DNA of 64,000 nucleotides from Methylobacterium radiotolerans JCM 2831 (lineage in GTDB: Bacteria; Pseudomonadota; Alphaproteobacteria; Rhizobiales; Beijerinckiaceae): the NCBI RefSeq assembly GCF_000019725.1, contig NC_010505.1, positions 3,289,001 through 3,353,000 of the forward strand, in the 5' to 3' direction. The notes under the pieces were generated by a model. It searched no databases and had not been told where the DNA came from. It was given only the letters and a program-made list of their open reading frames with translations. This document shows positions 32,764 through 43,932 of this stretch, one piece after another. The translations under genes were made by a program, and so were the position numbers. Each line of letters opens with the position of its first letter. Positions within the stretch are counted from its first letter, which is position 1.

Positions 32764-34677
32764 ATGGACGCTACGACCGGCACGCCTGACGACGAGCCGG
32801 GCCTGCCCGGGTTTCCAGCGCCCTCCGCCGCGGCGACGCCCTACCGGGTGCTCGCCCGCAAGTATCGCCCGACCAATTTCGGCGACCTGATCGGCCAGGA
32901 CGCGATGGTGCGGACCCTCGCCAACGGGTTCGCGGCCAACCGAATCCCGCAGGCCTGGATGCTCACCGGCGTTCGCGGCGTCGGCAAGACCACGACGGCG
33001 CGCATCCTGGCCCGCGGCCTCAACTACGCCCGCGCCGGACAGCCCGACACCGGCCCGACCGTGTCGATGCCGGAACTCGGCCTCCACTGCGCGGCGATCA
33101 TGGAATCCCGGCACATGGACGTGCTGGAGATGGACGCCGCCTCGCATACCGGCATCGACGACGTCCGGGCGATCATCGACGGCATCCGCTACGGGCCGGT
33201 CTCGGCGCGCTACAAGGTCTACATCGTCGACGAGGTCCACATGCTCTCCGAGAAGGCGTTCAACGCCTTCCTGAAGACGCTGGAGGAGCCGCCGCCGCAC
33301 GCGAAGTTCGTGTTCGCCACCACGGAGATCCGCAAGGTCCCGGTGACGATCCTGTCCCGCTGCCAGCGATTCGACCTGCGCCGCGTCGAGGCGCCGACCC
33401 TGCACGCCCATCTCGCGAAGGTCTGCGCAGCCGAGGAGGTCACCGTCGAGGACGAGGCGCTGGGGGCCATCGTGCGGGCCGCGGAAGGGTCCGTGCGCGA
33501 CGCGCTCTCGCTGCTCGACCAGGCGATCGCCCACGGCGCCGGCACGATCACCGCGCAGAGCGTCCGCGACATGCTGGGCCTCGCCGATCGCGCCCGGATC
33601 CTCGACCTGTTCGAGGCGGTGATGCGCGGGTCGGTCCCGGCCGCCTTCGCGGAACTGCGGGCGCAGTACGATTCCGGCGCGGACCCGTCGGTGGTGCTCT
33701 CGGATCTCGCGGCCTTCACGCATCTCGTCACCCGGCTCAAGGTGGTGCCGGAGGCGGCCGCGGACCCGACGCTCAGCGAGACGGAGCGCGTCCGCGGGGC
33801 CGCGTTCGCCGACAAGCTCTCGATCCGCGCCCTGTCGCGGGCGTGGCAGATCCTGCTGAAGGCGATTCCCGAGGTCCAGGCCGCGCCCCGGCCGCTCGCG
33901 GCAGCCGAGATGGCGATCGTGCGCCTCGCCTACGCGGCCGATCTGCCGACCCCCGACGAGGCGCTGCGCCAACTCAGGGCCGAGGCGGCCGCGGCCCCCG
34001 CGGACGAGGCCCCGGCCGTGTCGGCCCGGCCGCCGCTGCCGCCGATCCCCGACCTGCGCGGCGGCGGCTCCGCCGCGCTCGCCGCGGCACCCCGCACGGC
34101 AGCCGCGGACACCGCCCCGGTCGCGGCACCCGTGGCCGCGCCCGTCGCCGTGAACGCGACCGCGAGCGTCGCCATGAGCGCGCCCGTCGCTGCGCCGGCG
34201 CCGAGACCGGCGCCCGTGGCACCGCCGACGCCGCGCCTCGGACGGTTCGAGGACCTGATCGCGCTGGCGGACGCCAACCGGGACATCCTGCTGCGGACCG
34301 CCCTCGAGCGCGACGTCCATTTGGTGCGCTTCGAGGAGGGCCGGATGGAGTTCCGCCTCGCCTCCGGCGGCCGGTCGAGCCTCGCCACCGACATCGCCGC
34401 CGCCATCGAGCGGTGGACCGGGCGGCGCTGGGTGGTGGCCCTGTCGAAGGACGAGGGCGCCCCGACCCTCGACGCGGCGGCCCGGGCCGCCACCGAGACC
34501 CGCCGGGAGAATGCCGCCGCCGACCCCTTCGTGCGCGAGGTGCTGACGCGCTTCCCCGGGGCCGAGATCGTCGATGTGCGCGAGACCGCGCCCGAGGCCC
34601 TGCCCTCCGCCGAGCAGGAGATCCTCGGGGAAGGCGATGCCGCGCGGGTCGGCGAGGTCGAGGACGACGACGCCTGA
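32764..34677 (+). CDS. dnaX: DNA polymerase III subunits gamma and tau (clamp loader)
   Basis: A 637-aa protein. The AAA+ module shows Walker A TGVRGVGKTTTARILA near residue 64, YIVDEVHMLS (Walker B) and sensor TTEIRKVPVTILSRCQR. An Ala/Pro-rich linker at about residues 420-485 (AAPVAAPVAAPVA) precedes the tau C-terminal domain, which binds the polymerase. The four-cysteine zinc module of E. coli DnaX is lost; only one cysteine (GLHCAAIM) remains, which appears usual for alphaproteobacteria. ATG 32764 lies 39 bases after the SRP RNA. No obvious A-rich frameshift site was found, so the short gamma form is unlikely or made by another route. Confidence 0.94.
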   Translation: MDATTGTPDDEPGLPGFPAPSAAATPYRVLARKYRPTNFGDLIGQDAMVRTLANGFAANRIPQAWMLTGVRGVGKTTTARILARGLNYARAGQPDTGPTVSMPELGLHCAAIMESRHMDVLEMDAASHTGIDDVRAIIDGIRYGPVSARYKVYIVDEVHMLSEKAFNAFLKTLEEPPPHAKFVFATTEIRKVPVTILSRCQRFDLRRVEAPTLHAHLAKVCAAEEVTVEDEALGAIVRAAEGSVRDALSLLDQAIAHGAGTITAQSVRDMLGLADRARILDLFEAVMRGSVPAAFAELRAQYDSGADPSVVLSDLAAFTHLVTRLKVVPEAAADPTLSETERVRGAAFADKLSIRALSRAWQILLKAIPEVQAAPRPLAAAEMAIVRLAYAADLPTPDEALRQLRAEAAAAPADEAPAVSARPPLPPIPDLRGGGSAALAAAPRTAAADTAPVAAPVAAPVAVNATASVAMSAPVAAPAPRPAPVAPPTPRLGRFEDLIALADANRDILLRTALERDVHLVRFEEGRMEFRLASGGRSSLATDIAAAIERWTGRRWVVALSKDEGAPTLDAAARAATETRRENAAADPFVREVLTRFPGAEIVDVRETAPEALPSAEQEILGEGDAARVGEVEDDDA

Positions 34678-34744
34678 CGCGGCGCACGGTGGCGCCCGGG
34701 CCGGGCCATACCCAGATCAGACGGAAGAACGGAAAGAGAGCCGC

Positions 34745-35068
34745 ATGCGCGACCTGATGGGCATTATGAAGCAGGCTCAGGCCATGCAGGAGAAAATGGC
34801 CAACCTGCAGTCCGAGATGGACGAGATCGAGGTGAGCGGCGCCTCCGGCGGCGGCTCCGTCCGGGTCACCATGACCGCCAAGGGCCAGATGAAGGGCGTC
34901 AGCATCGACCCGTCGCTGATGGTGGCGGACGAGCGCGAGATCCTGGAGGACCTGATCGTGGCCGCCTGCAACGACGCCCGCGGCAAGGCCGAGGCGACCA
35001 TGCAGGAGCGCATGGCCGAGCTGACGAAGGGCCTGCCGCTGCCGCCGGGCATGAAGCTGCCCTTCTAA
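34745..35068 (+). CDS. YbaB/EbfC nucleoid-associated protein
   Basis: A 107-aa DNA-binding protein of the YbaB/EbfC family: an N-terminal helix rich in Met/Gln (MGIMKQAQAMQEKMANLQ), a central sheet (VRVTMTAKGQMKGVSIDP) and the C-terminal PLPPGMKLPF. The protein forms tweezer-like dimers on DNA. The dnaX-ybaB-recR order is classic; here recR is separated by pckA on the other strand. ATG 34745 is the first of the family sequence, 67 bases after dnaX, with GAAAGAGAG-like purines as ribosome-binding site. Confidence 0.93.
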   Translation: MRDLMGIMKQAQAMQEKMANLQSEMDEIEVSGASGGGSVRVTMTAKGQMKGVSIDPSLMVADEREILEDLIVAACNDARGKAEATMQERMAELTKGLPLPPGMKLPF

Positions 35069-35196
35069 TCTGCAGGTCCGACGGAACGGTCGAAACCGTC
35101 GTCTTCGCGAGTGCGGCGGAGCGATCCGGCAGCGCCGCGCTCGTCGAGGACGCGCTGCCCTGGACTGCTTCGTCGCGCTCGCGAGGGCGGGGAGGA

Positions 35197-35221
35197 ACGG
35201 GCGGCCCTGCGAGCCGCCCGT
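35197..35221. terminator. Bidirectional terminator hairpin between ybaB and pckA
   Basis: ACGGGCGGC (35197-35205) and GCCGCCCGT (35213-35221) form a perfect 9-bp stem with a 7-base loop in the 160-base convergent gap. It lacks a long T-run on either strand. The gap otherwise holds no gene. Confidence 0.55.
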
Positions 35222-35228
35222 CCGATCT

Positions 35229-36848
<1,620 letters not shown>

Positions 36849-36892
36849 GATCGTATCTCCCGGGCCCCTGTTCGACCGTCGACGCGACTGAA

Positions 36893-36923
36893 CCGGACGG
36901 CACCGCCGTCCGGGCTTGCCCGG
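36893..36923 (-). promoter_or_regulatory. Hairpins in the pckA leader
   Basis: CCGGACGG-CACCG-CCGTCCGG (36893-36913, 8-bp stem) and CCGGGC-TT-GCCCGG (36910-36923) overlap by four bases, so they are mutually exclusive in RNA. They lie in the transcribed leader on the minus strand, 45-75 bases before the TTG start. They could form an attenuator or a structure that controls translation. Confidence 0.4.
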
Positions 36924-37019
36924 GAGACGTCCGTGCGGTCGTACAGGACCGCCGCACGCAGGATCTCCGTTCCCGGCCGCTCGCCTCCCCACTCTCGAGT
37001 AGGTGGCGAAGCTTCGCTG

Positions 37020-37048
37020 TCATAAGGGTCCCCGCCGGGAGCCCGCAA
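37020..37048 (-). promoter_or_regulatory. Candidate pckA promoter
   Basis: On the minus strand TTGCGG (37048-37043), 17 bases and TTATGA (37025-37020) resemble a sigma-70 promoter. The rest of the 415-base gap to recR (37049-37263) holds no gene that I can see. Confidence 0.4.
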
Positions 37049-37263
37049 CGTGTACAAACAGGTTAGACCACAGTCGTGGACTCAGGAACCCAAGTCTGTA
37101 AGCAGTTCCGTTCGTCGGGCAGCATAATGCCACCGGCGGAGCGGCTTCGGAATACCCATATACCACACAAGCGGGTACTCACCCGTCCCCGGACCCTTGC
37201 GCGGCGCCCGCCGCCGTCTATGCCCGTCCGGATCCGAAGCCCCTTCCTCGCCCCAGAGGCACG

Positions 37264-37869
37264 ATGCCCCAAGCCGTCGCCGGCCCCGAGATCGAGCGCC
37301 TGATCCAGCTCCTCGCCCGCATGCCGGGCCTCGGACCGCGCTCGGCGCGCCGGGCCGCCCTCCAGCTCATCAAGAAGCGCGACACTTTGCTCGGGCCCCT
37401 CGCCGACGCGATGCGGGTGGCGGCCGACCGCATCGTCGTGTGCACGAGCTGCGGGAACGTCGACACCTCGGACCCGTGCACGATCTGCCGCGACGCCGAG
37501 CGCGATCCGACGACGCTCGTGGTGGTGGAGGACGTGTCCGACCTCTGGGCCCTGGAGCGCTCCGGGGCCGTGAAGGCGCGCTATCACGTGCTCGGCGGCG
37601 TCCTCTCGGCGCTGGACGGCGTCCGGCCGGAGCACCTGAACCTCGCGAGTCTCGTGGAGCGCGTGGCCCGGCCCGAGGTCACCGAGGTCATCCTGGCGCT
37701 CAACGCCACGGTCGACGGCCAGACCACCGCCCACTACGTCACGGAGTCGATCCGGCACTGCGACGTGAAGGTCACGCGCCTCGCCCACGGCGTGCCGGTC
37801 GGCGGCGAGCTCGACTACCTCGACGAGGGCACGCTGTCGGCGGCGATCCGCAGCCGGACGGCGTTCTGA
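37264..37869 (+). CDS. recR: Recombination mediator protein RecR
   Basis: A 201-aa protein of typical length. It contains the N-terminal helix-hairpin-helix ([18 protein letters not shown]), the four-cysteine zinc finger [16 protein letters not shown] near residue 60, and the Toprim domain ([13 protein letters not shown], then [14 protein letters not shown]). It works with RecF and RecO to load RecA at gaps. ATG 37264 has AGAGG 5-8 bases upstream. The gene follows the long pckA-recR divergent region. Confidence 0.96.
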   Translation: MPQAVAGPEIERLIQLLARMPGLGPRSARRAALQLIKKRDTLLGPLADAMRVAADRIVVCTSCGNVDTSDPCTICRDAERDPTTLVVVEDVSDLWALERSGAVKARYHVLGGVLSALDGVRPEHLNLASLVERVARPEVTEVILALNATVDGQTTAHYVTESIRHCDVKVTRLAHGVPVGGELDYLDEGTLSAAIRSRTAF

Positions 37870-37972
37870 GGGTCGGCGACGGGCACCAACCGGTATTTGA
37901 CCGGTCCACGGCCGCATCCTATTCGACGGAGAGCCCGGACCCGTCCCGGCGCCTTCCCTGCCGGTTCCTGCC

Positions 37973-38488
37973 ATGACCATCCGCCCGCTCGTCATCCTTC
38001 CCGATCCTGTCCTGCGCCTGGGCTCCGAGCCGGTCGGGCCGATCACCGCCGAGATCCGCACCCTCGTCGCCGACATGTTCGAGACGATGTACGACGCCCC
38101 CGGCGTCGGGCTCGCGGCGATCCAGATCGGGGTGCCGAAGCGCGTCGTCACGATCGACACGTCGAAGGAGGAAGGCGTCCGCGACGCGCGGGTGTTCATC
38201 AACCCCGAGATCGTCTGGTCCTCGGAGGAGAAGCGGGTCTACGACGAGGGCTGCCTGTCGATCCCGGACTACTACGCCGAGGTCGAGCGGCCGGACCGGG
38301 TGCGGGTGAAGTTCCGCGACCTCGACGGCACGGAGCGGGAGATCGAGGCCGACGGCCTGCTCTCGACCTGCATCCAGCACGAGATCGACCATCTGAACGG
38401 CGTGCTGTTCATCGACCACCTGTCGAAGCTGAAGCGCGACCGGGTGATCAAGAAGTTCACCAAGGCGGCCAAGCGCGACGCGGCCTGA
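37973..38488 (+). CDS. def: Peptide deformylase
   Basis: A 171-aa metal hydrolase that removes the formyl group from nascent chains. The three motifs are intact: [10 protein letters not shown] near residue 44, [10 protein letters not shown] near 90 and [12 protein letters not shown] near 133, giving the Cys and two His metal ligands and the catalytic Glu. ATG 37973 begins [12 protein letters not shown]. It is followed 7 bases later by fmt, the enzyme that adds the formyl group to initiator tRNA, the usual pairing. Confidence 0.96.
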   Translation: MTIRPLVILPDPVLRLGSEPVGPITAEIRTLVADMFETMYDAPGVGLAAIQIGVPKRVVTIDTSKEEGVRDARVFINPEIVWSSEEKRVYDEGCLSIPDYYAEVERPDRVRVKFRDLDGTEREIEADGLLSTCIQHEIDHLNGVLFIDHLSKLKRDRVIKKFTKAAKRDAA

Positions 38489-38495
38489 TCCGGCC

Positions 38496-39437
38496 ATGCG
38501 CGTCGTCTTCATGGGCACGCCGGACTTCGCGGTGCCGACGCTCGCCCGGCTCGCGCAAGACGGGCACGACATCGCGGCGGTCTATACCCGCGCGCCCGCA
38601 CGGGCCGGCCGCGGCATGAGCCTGCGCCCCTCGCCGGTCCACGCGCTGGCCGACTCGCTCGGCATCCCGGTCCTGACACCCGCGACGCTCCGCACGCCCG
38701 AAGCCGCCGAGACCTTCGCGGCGCACCGGGCCGACGTCGCCGTGGTGGTGGCCTACGGGATGCTGCTGCCGCAGGCGATCCTCGACGCGCCGAAGCACGG
38801 CTGCCTCAACCTGCACGGCTCTCTGCTGCCGCGCTGGCGCGGGGCGGCGCCGATCCAGCGCGCCGTGATGGCGGGCGATGCCGAGAGCGGCGTCGGCGTG
38901 ATGCGGATGGAGGCGGGCCTCGACACCGGCCCGGTGGCGCTGGAGGCCCGGCTGCCGATCGCGCCGGGCATGACGGCGGGCGCGCTGCACGACGCCCTGA
39001 TGCCGCTCGGCGCCGACCTGATGGCGCGGGCCCTCGCGGCGCTCGACGCGGGCACGCTGACCTTCACGCCGCAGCCGGAGGACGGCGTCGTCTACGCGCA
39101 CAAGATCACCAACGACGAGGCGCGGATCGACTGGTCCCGACCGGCGGCTGAGGTCGCGAACCGGATCAACGGGTTGTCGCCGTTCCCCGGCGCCTTCTTT
39201 GAGGTCGATCTCGGCAAGGGACCCGAGCGGGTGAAAGTGCTGCGTGCCGCCCTCGCCGAGAGCGCGGGTTCGGGCGCGGGCGCGCCGGGCACGCTGCTCG
39301 ACGCCGAAGGCACCGTCGCATGCGGGGACGGTGCCGTGCGGCTCGTGGAGCTGCGCCGCGCCGGGAAGGGCGGAAGCGCGAGCGGGGCCGAGTTCGTCCG
39401 CGGCGCGCGGCTGGCGCCCGGCGCCCGCCTCGGCTGA
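38496..39437 (+). CDS. fmt: Methionyl-tRNA formyltransferase
   Basis: A 313-aa enzyme that formylates Met-tRNAfMet using 10-formyl-tetrahydrofolate. MGTPDFAVPTL opens the Rossmann-like domain. The catalytic loop CLNLHGSLLPRWRGAAPI and the LDTGPV motif are present, and the C-terminal OB-like domain follows from about residue 205. It overlaps truA by one base (TGATG), so def, fmt and truA are probably one operon. Confidence 0.96.
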   Translation: MRVVFMGTPDFAVPTLARLAQDGHDIAAVYTRAPARAGRGMSLRPSPVHALADSLGIPVLTPATLRTPEAAETFAAHRADVAVVVAYGMLLPQAILDAPKHGCLNLHGSLLPRWRGAAPIQRAVMAGDAESGVGVMRMEAGLDTGPVALEARLPIAPGMTAGALHDALMPLGADLMARALAALDAGTLTFTPQPEDGVVYAHKITNDEARIDWSRPAAEVANRINGLSPFPGAFFEVDLGKGPERVKVLRAALAESAGSGAGAPGTLLDAEGTVACGDGAVRLVELRRAGKGGSASGAEFVRGARLAPGARLG

Positions 39438-40198
39438 TGCCCCGCTACAAGCTCGTCATCGAGTACGACGGCAGCCCCTTCTGCGGCTGGCAGCGGCAGG
39501 CCGACGATCCCACGGTCCAGGGCGCGATCGAGGCGGCCGTCACGCGCTTCTCCGGCGAGAATGCCCGGCTCACCTGCGCGGGCCGGACCGATGCCGGCGT
39601 GCACGCGATCCATCAGGTCGCCCATCTCGACCTCGCCAAGGACTGGCGGACCGACACGGTCCGGGACGCCCTGAACGCCCATCTGCGGCCGCAGCCGGTG
39701 GCAATCCTGTCCGCCGAGACCGTGCCGGACAGCTTCGACGCCCGCCACTCGGCGATCCGCCGGCACTATCGCTACCGTATCCTCAATCGGCGCAGCCCCG
39801 CGGCGCTGACGCGGGCCCATGTCTGGCACGTGCCGTGGCCCCTCGACGCGGACCTGATGCACGACGCCGCCCAGCGCCTCGTCGGCCGCCACGACTTCTC
39901 GGCCTTCCGGGCCGCCGAATGCCAGGCGAACAGCCCGATCCGCACGCTGGAGCAGCTCGACGTCGCCCGCGCGCCGATGGCGCTCCACGACGAGATCGTG
40001 GTGGCGACCGCGGCGCGCTCCTTCCTGCACCATCAGGTGCGGGCGATGGTCGGCACGCTGATGCTCGCCGGCTGCCGTCGCCTCGCCGCGGACGACGTGG
40101 CCGAGATCCTCGCCTCGGGCGACAAAAGCCGCTGCGGGCCGCTGGCCCCGGCCGCGGGGCTGACCTTCGTGGGCGTCGACTACGATCCCGGGAAATAG
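39437..40198 (+). CDS. truA: tRNA pseudouridine synthase A
   Basis: A 253-aa enzyme that makes pseudouridine at positions 38-40 in tRNA anticodon arms. The catalytic aspartate lies in [11 protein letters not shown] near residue 52. The [11 protein letters not shown] stretch and HDFSAFRA are conserved blocks. Its last 19 bases overlap the 3' end of dapE on the opposite strand. ATG 39437 overlaps the fmt stop. Confidence 0.96.
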   Translation: MPRYKLVIEYDGSPFCGWQRQADDPTVQGAIEAAVTRFSGENARLTCAGRTDAGVHAIHQVAHLDLAKDWRTDTVRDALNAHLRPQPVAILSAETVPDSFDARHSAIRRHYRYRILNRRSPAALTRAHVWHVPWPLDADLMHDAAQRLVGRHDFSAFRAAECQANSPIRTLEQLDVARAPMALHDEIVVATAARSFLHHQVRAMVGTLMLAGCRRLAADDVAEILASGDKSRCGPLAPAAGLTFVGVDYDPGK

Positions 40199-41358
40199 GC
40201 GTCGAGCACGCGCCCGTAGATCGCGGTCAGCCGCTCGAGGTCGGCGACCGCCACGCATTCGTCGACCTGGTGCATCGTCTCGCCGACGAGGCCGAACTCG
40301 ATCACCGGGCAGGCATCCTTGATGAAGCGCGCGTCCGACGTGCCGCCGGTGGTGGAGAGCGTCGGCGTCAGACCGGTCTCGGCCCGGATCGCCTCGGCGA
40401 CGAGCGTCACGAAGGCGTCCGGCCGCGTCAGGAAGGCCGGCGCGTTCGAGGGCTGGAGGTCGAGGGTGAAGCGGACCGCGTTCCCGGCCGCCTGCTCCAG
40501 GCGCCGGCGGATCTCGGCGCCCAGGCTCTCGGCCGTCCAGTCGTCGTTGAAGCGGACGTTGAAGGTTGCCCGGGCGGTCGACGGGATCACGTTGGTGGCT
40601 GGATTGCCGACGTCGACCGTGGTGAATTCGAGGTTCGAGGCGTCGAAATGCGCGGTCCCACGATCCAGAGGCTCGGCGATCAGCGCCGAGGCGAGGCGCA
40701 GCAGGCCGGGAATCGGGTTTTCGGCCTTGTGCGGGTAGGCGACGTGGCCCTGCCGCCCGAGCACGGTGAGCTTGCCGGTCAGCGACCCGCGCCGGCCGAT
40801 CTTGATCATCTCGCCGAGCCGGCCCGGGTTGGTCGGCTCCCCGAGCACGCAATGGTCGAATCGCTCGCCGCGGCGCCGCGCCCAGTCGAGGAGCTTCACG
40901 GTGCCGTTGACCGCGGGTCCCTCCTCGTCGCCGGTGATCAGAAACGCGATGGAGCCGCCGAAATCGGCCCCGCGCCGGTCGAGGAAGGCGAGGGTCGCCG
41001 CGAGCATGCAGGCGACGCCGCCCTTCATGTCGGCCGCGCCCCGGCCGTACAGCATCCCGTCGGCCACGGCGCCCGCGAAGGGATCGTGGCGCCAGGCGCC
41101 CTCGCCCTCCGGCACGACGTCGGTGTGGCCGGCAAAGACGAGGCACGGACCGTTCTGCCCGATGCGGGCGTAGAGGTTCGGCGTATCGGGATAGCCGGGC
41201 TCCGCGAAGACCGGCCGCTCGATCGCGAAGCCGGCCGGCCGGAGCGCGTCGGCGACCACGTCGAGGGCGCCCCGATCTTCCGGTGTCACGGACGGACAGC
41301 GGATCAGGTCCTGCGCGAGGCGCAGGGCCGCGTCGGGGGCGTGATGGTCAGCCGGCAT
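40180..41358 (-). CDS. dapE: Succinyl-diaminopimelate desuccinylase
   Basis: A 392-aa M20-family zinc hydrolase of lysine and peptidoglycan diaminopimelate synthesis. Metal and catalytic residues are visible in [11 protein letters not shown] near residue 72, [11 protein letters not shown] near 105, [12 protein letters not shown] near 140 and LGEPTN. The C-terminal HQVDEC provides the last histidine ligand. It converges on truA with a 19-base overlap. The protein has a normal length. Other M20 deacylases are less likely given the [19 protein letters not shown] dimerisation stretch. Confidence 0.95.
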   Translation of the reverse strand: MPADHHAPDAALRLAQDLIRCPSVTPEDRGALDVVADALRPAGFAIERPVFAEPGYPDTPNLYARIGQNGPCLVFAGHTDVVPEGEGAWRHDPFAGAVADGMLYGRGAADMKGGVACMLAATLAFLDRRGADFGGSIAFLITGDEEGPAVNGTVKLLDWARRRGERFDHCVLGEPTNPGRLGEMIKIGRRGSLTGKLTVLGRQGHVAYPHKAENPIPGLLRLASALIAEPLDRGTAHFDASNLEFTTVDVGNPATNVIPSTARATFNVRFNDDWTAESLGAEIRRRLEQAAGNAVRFTLDLQPSNAPAFLTRPDAFVTLVAEAIRAETGLTPTLSTTGGTSDARFIKDACPVIEFGLVGETMHQVDECVAVADLERLTAIYGRVLDAYFPGS

Positions 41359-41438
41359 GAACCCGTCCTCGGCGGCGCGAGGTGCCGCGCGGCCCGCTTA
41401 ACCCGAAGCGGGCCGCCCCGGAACTCCCGACTCGGGCC

Positions 41439-43784
41439 CTACTTGGTGACCACGACCTGCACGTCGCCGTGGCGGCGCTGCACCGAGACGGTGACGTCGT
41501 CGTCGTAGCGCTGGAAGCGGATGTCCAGGCGCGAGCCGCCGAGCTTGACGTTGTAAAGGGTCACCCCGTCGAGGAAGCCCGGCAGGATCGGGTTCTTGAG
41601 CCGGACGCGGTTGCGCTCGTGGTCGAGCTCGAGGCCGAGGCAGGCCGCCAGGAACGCGAACGGCGCCGCCGCCGCCCAGGCCTGCGGGCTGCAGGCCACC
41701 GGGTACGAGACCGGCCCGCGCTGCTTGCGGCGCATGAAGCCGCAGAACAGCTCCGGCAGCCGCTTCTGGTCCTGGTAGAGCGAGGTGTCGAACATCCCCT
41801 GGAAGATGCGCGCGGCCTCGTGCTTGCGGTCGTAGCGCGCGAGACCCATCGCGATCAGCGCGTTGTCGTGCGGCCAGATCGAGCCGTTGTGGTAGGACAT
41901 CGGGTTGTAGCGCGCCTCGCCCTTGGCGATCGTGCGCACGCCCCAGCCGTTGAAGCCGTCCTTGCACAGCAGCGTCTCGGCGACCCGCGCCGCCCGCTCC
42001 GGCTTGGCGATGCCGGTGAACAGGGCGTGACCGGCATTGGAGGAGCGGACCGCGCACTGCTTCTTCGCGCCGTCGAGCGCCAGCGCGTAGGTGCCGATCT
42101 CCTCGTTCCAGAACGCCGCGTCGAACCGCTCGCGCAGGCTCGCGGCCTCCTGGGTGAGCCGCTCGGCCATCGGGTCGTGGCCGATGAGCGCCGCGAGCTT
42201 CGCCATGCCGTTCTTGGCCGCGTAGACGTAGCCCTGCACCTCGCAGAGGGCGATCGGGCCCTTGGCCAGGTGGCCGTCGGCGTGGAAGATCGAATCGTGG
42301 CTGTCCTTCCAGCCCTGGTTCTCGAGGCCCTTGTCGGTGTCGCGGGCGTACTCGACGAACCCGTCGCCGTCGCGGTCGCCGTAGCGGTCCATCCATTCGA
42401 GCGCCAGTTCGAGGGCCGGCCAGATCGCCCGCACGGTCTCGAGGTCGCCCGTGACCGCGTAGTACTCCCAGGCCAGCATCACGAAGAGCGGCGTGCCGTC
42501 GATGGTGCCGTAATAGTGCCGGAACGGCACCTCGCCGAGCATCGCCATCTCGCCGCGGCGGGTCTCGTGCAGGACCTTGCCGGGCTGGGCGTCGGCGGCC
42601 GGATCGACCGCCTTGGCCTGCGTCGAGGCGAGGTAGCGCAGGACGCCCCGGGCGAATTTCGGGTCGATCCACAGGGCCATCATCGCGGTGATGATGCCGT
42701 CGCGCCCGAACACCGTGGAGTACCAGGGGATGCCGGCGAACGGGTAGATGCCCTCCGGGGTGCGGCTCGCCAGCATGTAGAGGTCGGCGGTGGCCCGGCA
42801 CAGGCCCTCGTTGAACTGGTCGTTCGACGAGATGATCGTGGTGATGCCGGCGGTCAGCGCGCGCAGGTCGCGCCGCGAATCGCGGTAGGCGCGCGCGAAG
42901 ATCGTCCCCTCACCGAGATCCTTCGGCTCGCGCCGGGCGCCGCCGGCATTGGCCGCCAGCGTCAGCCGGGCGGCCGCGTCCTCGCCGACCATCGTGTCGG
43001 TCGGCGGCTTGGTGAAGGCCCGGTGCGCCTCGAAGGTCACCCGGATGAACAGGGAGGTCCGGCCGCCCGGCGGGAGCGACACGTCGAACGCCACCTTGCC
43101 GGGCTCGATCGAATCGGGCTTCGGGCCGAAATGCAGGGACGTCGTCCGGACGATCTCGTCCAGGCCGACGTAGCGGAACTGCACCTCGCGGTCGCTCGCC
43201 ACCAGGACGCCGCGCTTGCCGCGCTCCTGACGGTCGGTCCCGCGGACCTCGAAGAGGTCGCGGAAGTCCGCGTCGAAGGTGACGGCGATGCGCAGGCGCC
43301 GGTGCTTCGAATCGTACGAGCGAAGGCCGATCCGGTCGTAGCAGGCGCCGCGGAACAGGAACTTGGTGCGCTCGATCGCGATCGTCTCGCGGGGGATCGA
43401 GGTCTCGTCGTGGGCGTCGATGCGGATGTCGGGTGTCGTCATGTCGACGCTGAGCGCGCCGTTATCGTCCTGCATCACCGAGGAGAGCATCAGCGGGCGC
43501 TGGCCCTCGACCGTCACCTCCAAGCGCGAGAGGTAGCGCGTGTCTTGGAAATAGAGGCCTTCCGGCCCGGGCTGGACGCCGATGTCGCCGTAGGAATCGA
43601 GGACGCCGAAGGCCTCGCCGAACTTCAGCGAGCGCAGCGGCCGCTCGACCAGGGAGGTCTGCGCCTCGATATGGTAGGTCGGGAGGACGTCGTCCGCGTC
43701 CTGGAATCCGTGCGCCACGCTTCCGGCGCTCGCCGCGGTCCGGGCCTTCGCATCGTGGGCCGCTGCCGTGTTGTCCGCCGCCAT
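41439..43784 (-). CDS. Amylo-alpha-1,6-glucosidase / glycogen-debranching-like protein
   Basis: A 781-aa protein. Residues about 50-260 match the N-terminal bacterial debranching domain (GDE_N_bis: LYFQDTRYLSRLEV). The C-terminal half is an (alpha/alpha)6 barrel like amylo-1,6-glucosidases and trehalases, with GRDGIITAMMALW, GTPLFVMLAWEYY, VQGYVYAAKNGMAKLA and HNGSIWPHDNALIA. It probably acts on alpha-glucans in the cytosol. ATG 43784 is preferred over upstream codons because GGAG lies 9 bases away. It follows the GT4 gene on the same strand, with a strong hairpin in the 148-base gap. The GT-debranching pair behind an EcfG-like promoter suggests a stress-related glucan. The substrate is unproven. 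Confidence 0.85.
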   Translation of the reverse strand: MAADNTAAAHDAKARTAASAGSVAHGFQDADDVLPTYHIEAQTSLVERPLRSLKFGEAFGVLDSYGDIGVQPGPEGLYFQDTRYLSRLEVTVEGQRPLMLSSVMQDDNGALSVDMTTPDIRIDAHDETSIPRETIAIERTKFLFRGACYDRIGLRSYDSKHRRLRIAVTFDADFRDLFEVRGTDRQERGKRGVLVASDREVQFRYVGLDEIVRTTSLHFGPKPDSIEPGKVAFDVSLPPGGRTSLFIRVTFEAHRAFTKPPTDTMVGEDAAARLTLAANAGGARREPKDLGEGTIFARAYRDSRRDLRALTAGITTIISSNDQFNEGLCRATADLYMLASRTPEGIYPFAGIPWYSTVFGRDGIITAMMALWIDPKFARGVLRYLASTQAKAVDPAADAQPGKVLHETRRGEMAMLGEVPFRHYYGTIDGTPLFVMLAWEYYAVTGDLETVRAIWPALELALEWMDRYGDRDGDGFVEYARDTDKGLENQGWKDSHDSIFHADGHLAKGPIALCEVQGYVYAAKNGMAKLAALIGHDPMAERLTQEAASLRERFDAAFWNEEIGTYALALDGAKKQCAVRSSNAGHALFTGIAKPERAARVAETLLCKDGFNGWGVRTIAKGEARYNPMSYHNGSIWPHDNALIAMGLARYDRKHEAARIFQGMFDTSLYQDQKRLPELFCGFMRRKQRGPVSYPVACSPQAWAAAAPFAFLAACLGLELDHERNRVRLKNPILPGFLDGVTLYNVKLGGSRLDIRFQRYDDDVTVSVQRRHGDVQVVVTK

Positions 43785-43824
43785 GCAGGGCATCTCCGGG
43801 TGCAAGTGAGGGGTGCGAATCGAG

Positions 43825-43857
43825 AGGGCTGCTGCATCCCTACGATGCAGCAGCCCT
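43825..43857. terminator. Perfect 14-bp hairpin between the GT4 and debranching genes
   Basis: AGGGCTGCTGCATC (43825-43838) and GATGCAGCAGCCCT (43844-43857) are a perfect inverted repeat around a 5-base loop. It lies inside what looks like one minus-strand transcription unit. No T-run follows on the minus strand. It may act as a partial terminator or attenuator, or as an mRNA-processing or stabilising element setting unequal expression of the two genes. Confidence 0.55.
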
Positions 43858-43932
43858 TGTTCACCCTACGGATGAGTCGCCTTTAAGACGCTAGGCCGAG
43901 CCGGACCCGCCTCGCAAGCCCGGTGCCGTGTT

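Noticed and set aside
32764..34677. Programmed frameshift site in dnaX for a gamma form
   Set aside because: No slippery A-run followed by a stem was visible. The gene is continuous over 637 codons.
37085..37112. GGAAC and CGTT upstream of recR as an EcfG promoter
   Set aside because: The spacing is 19 bases, outside the 16-17 bases needed.
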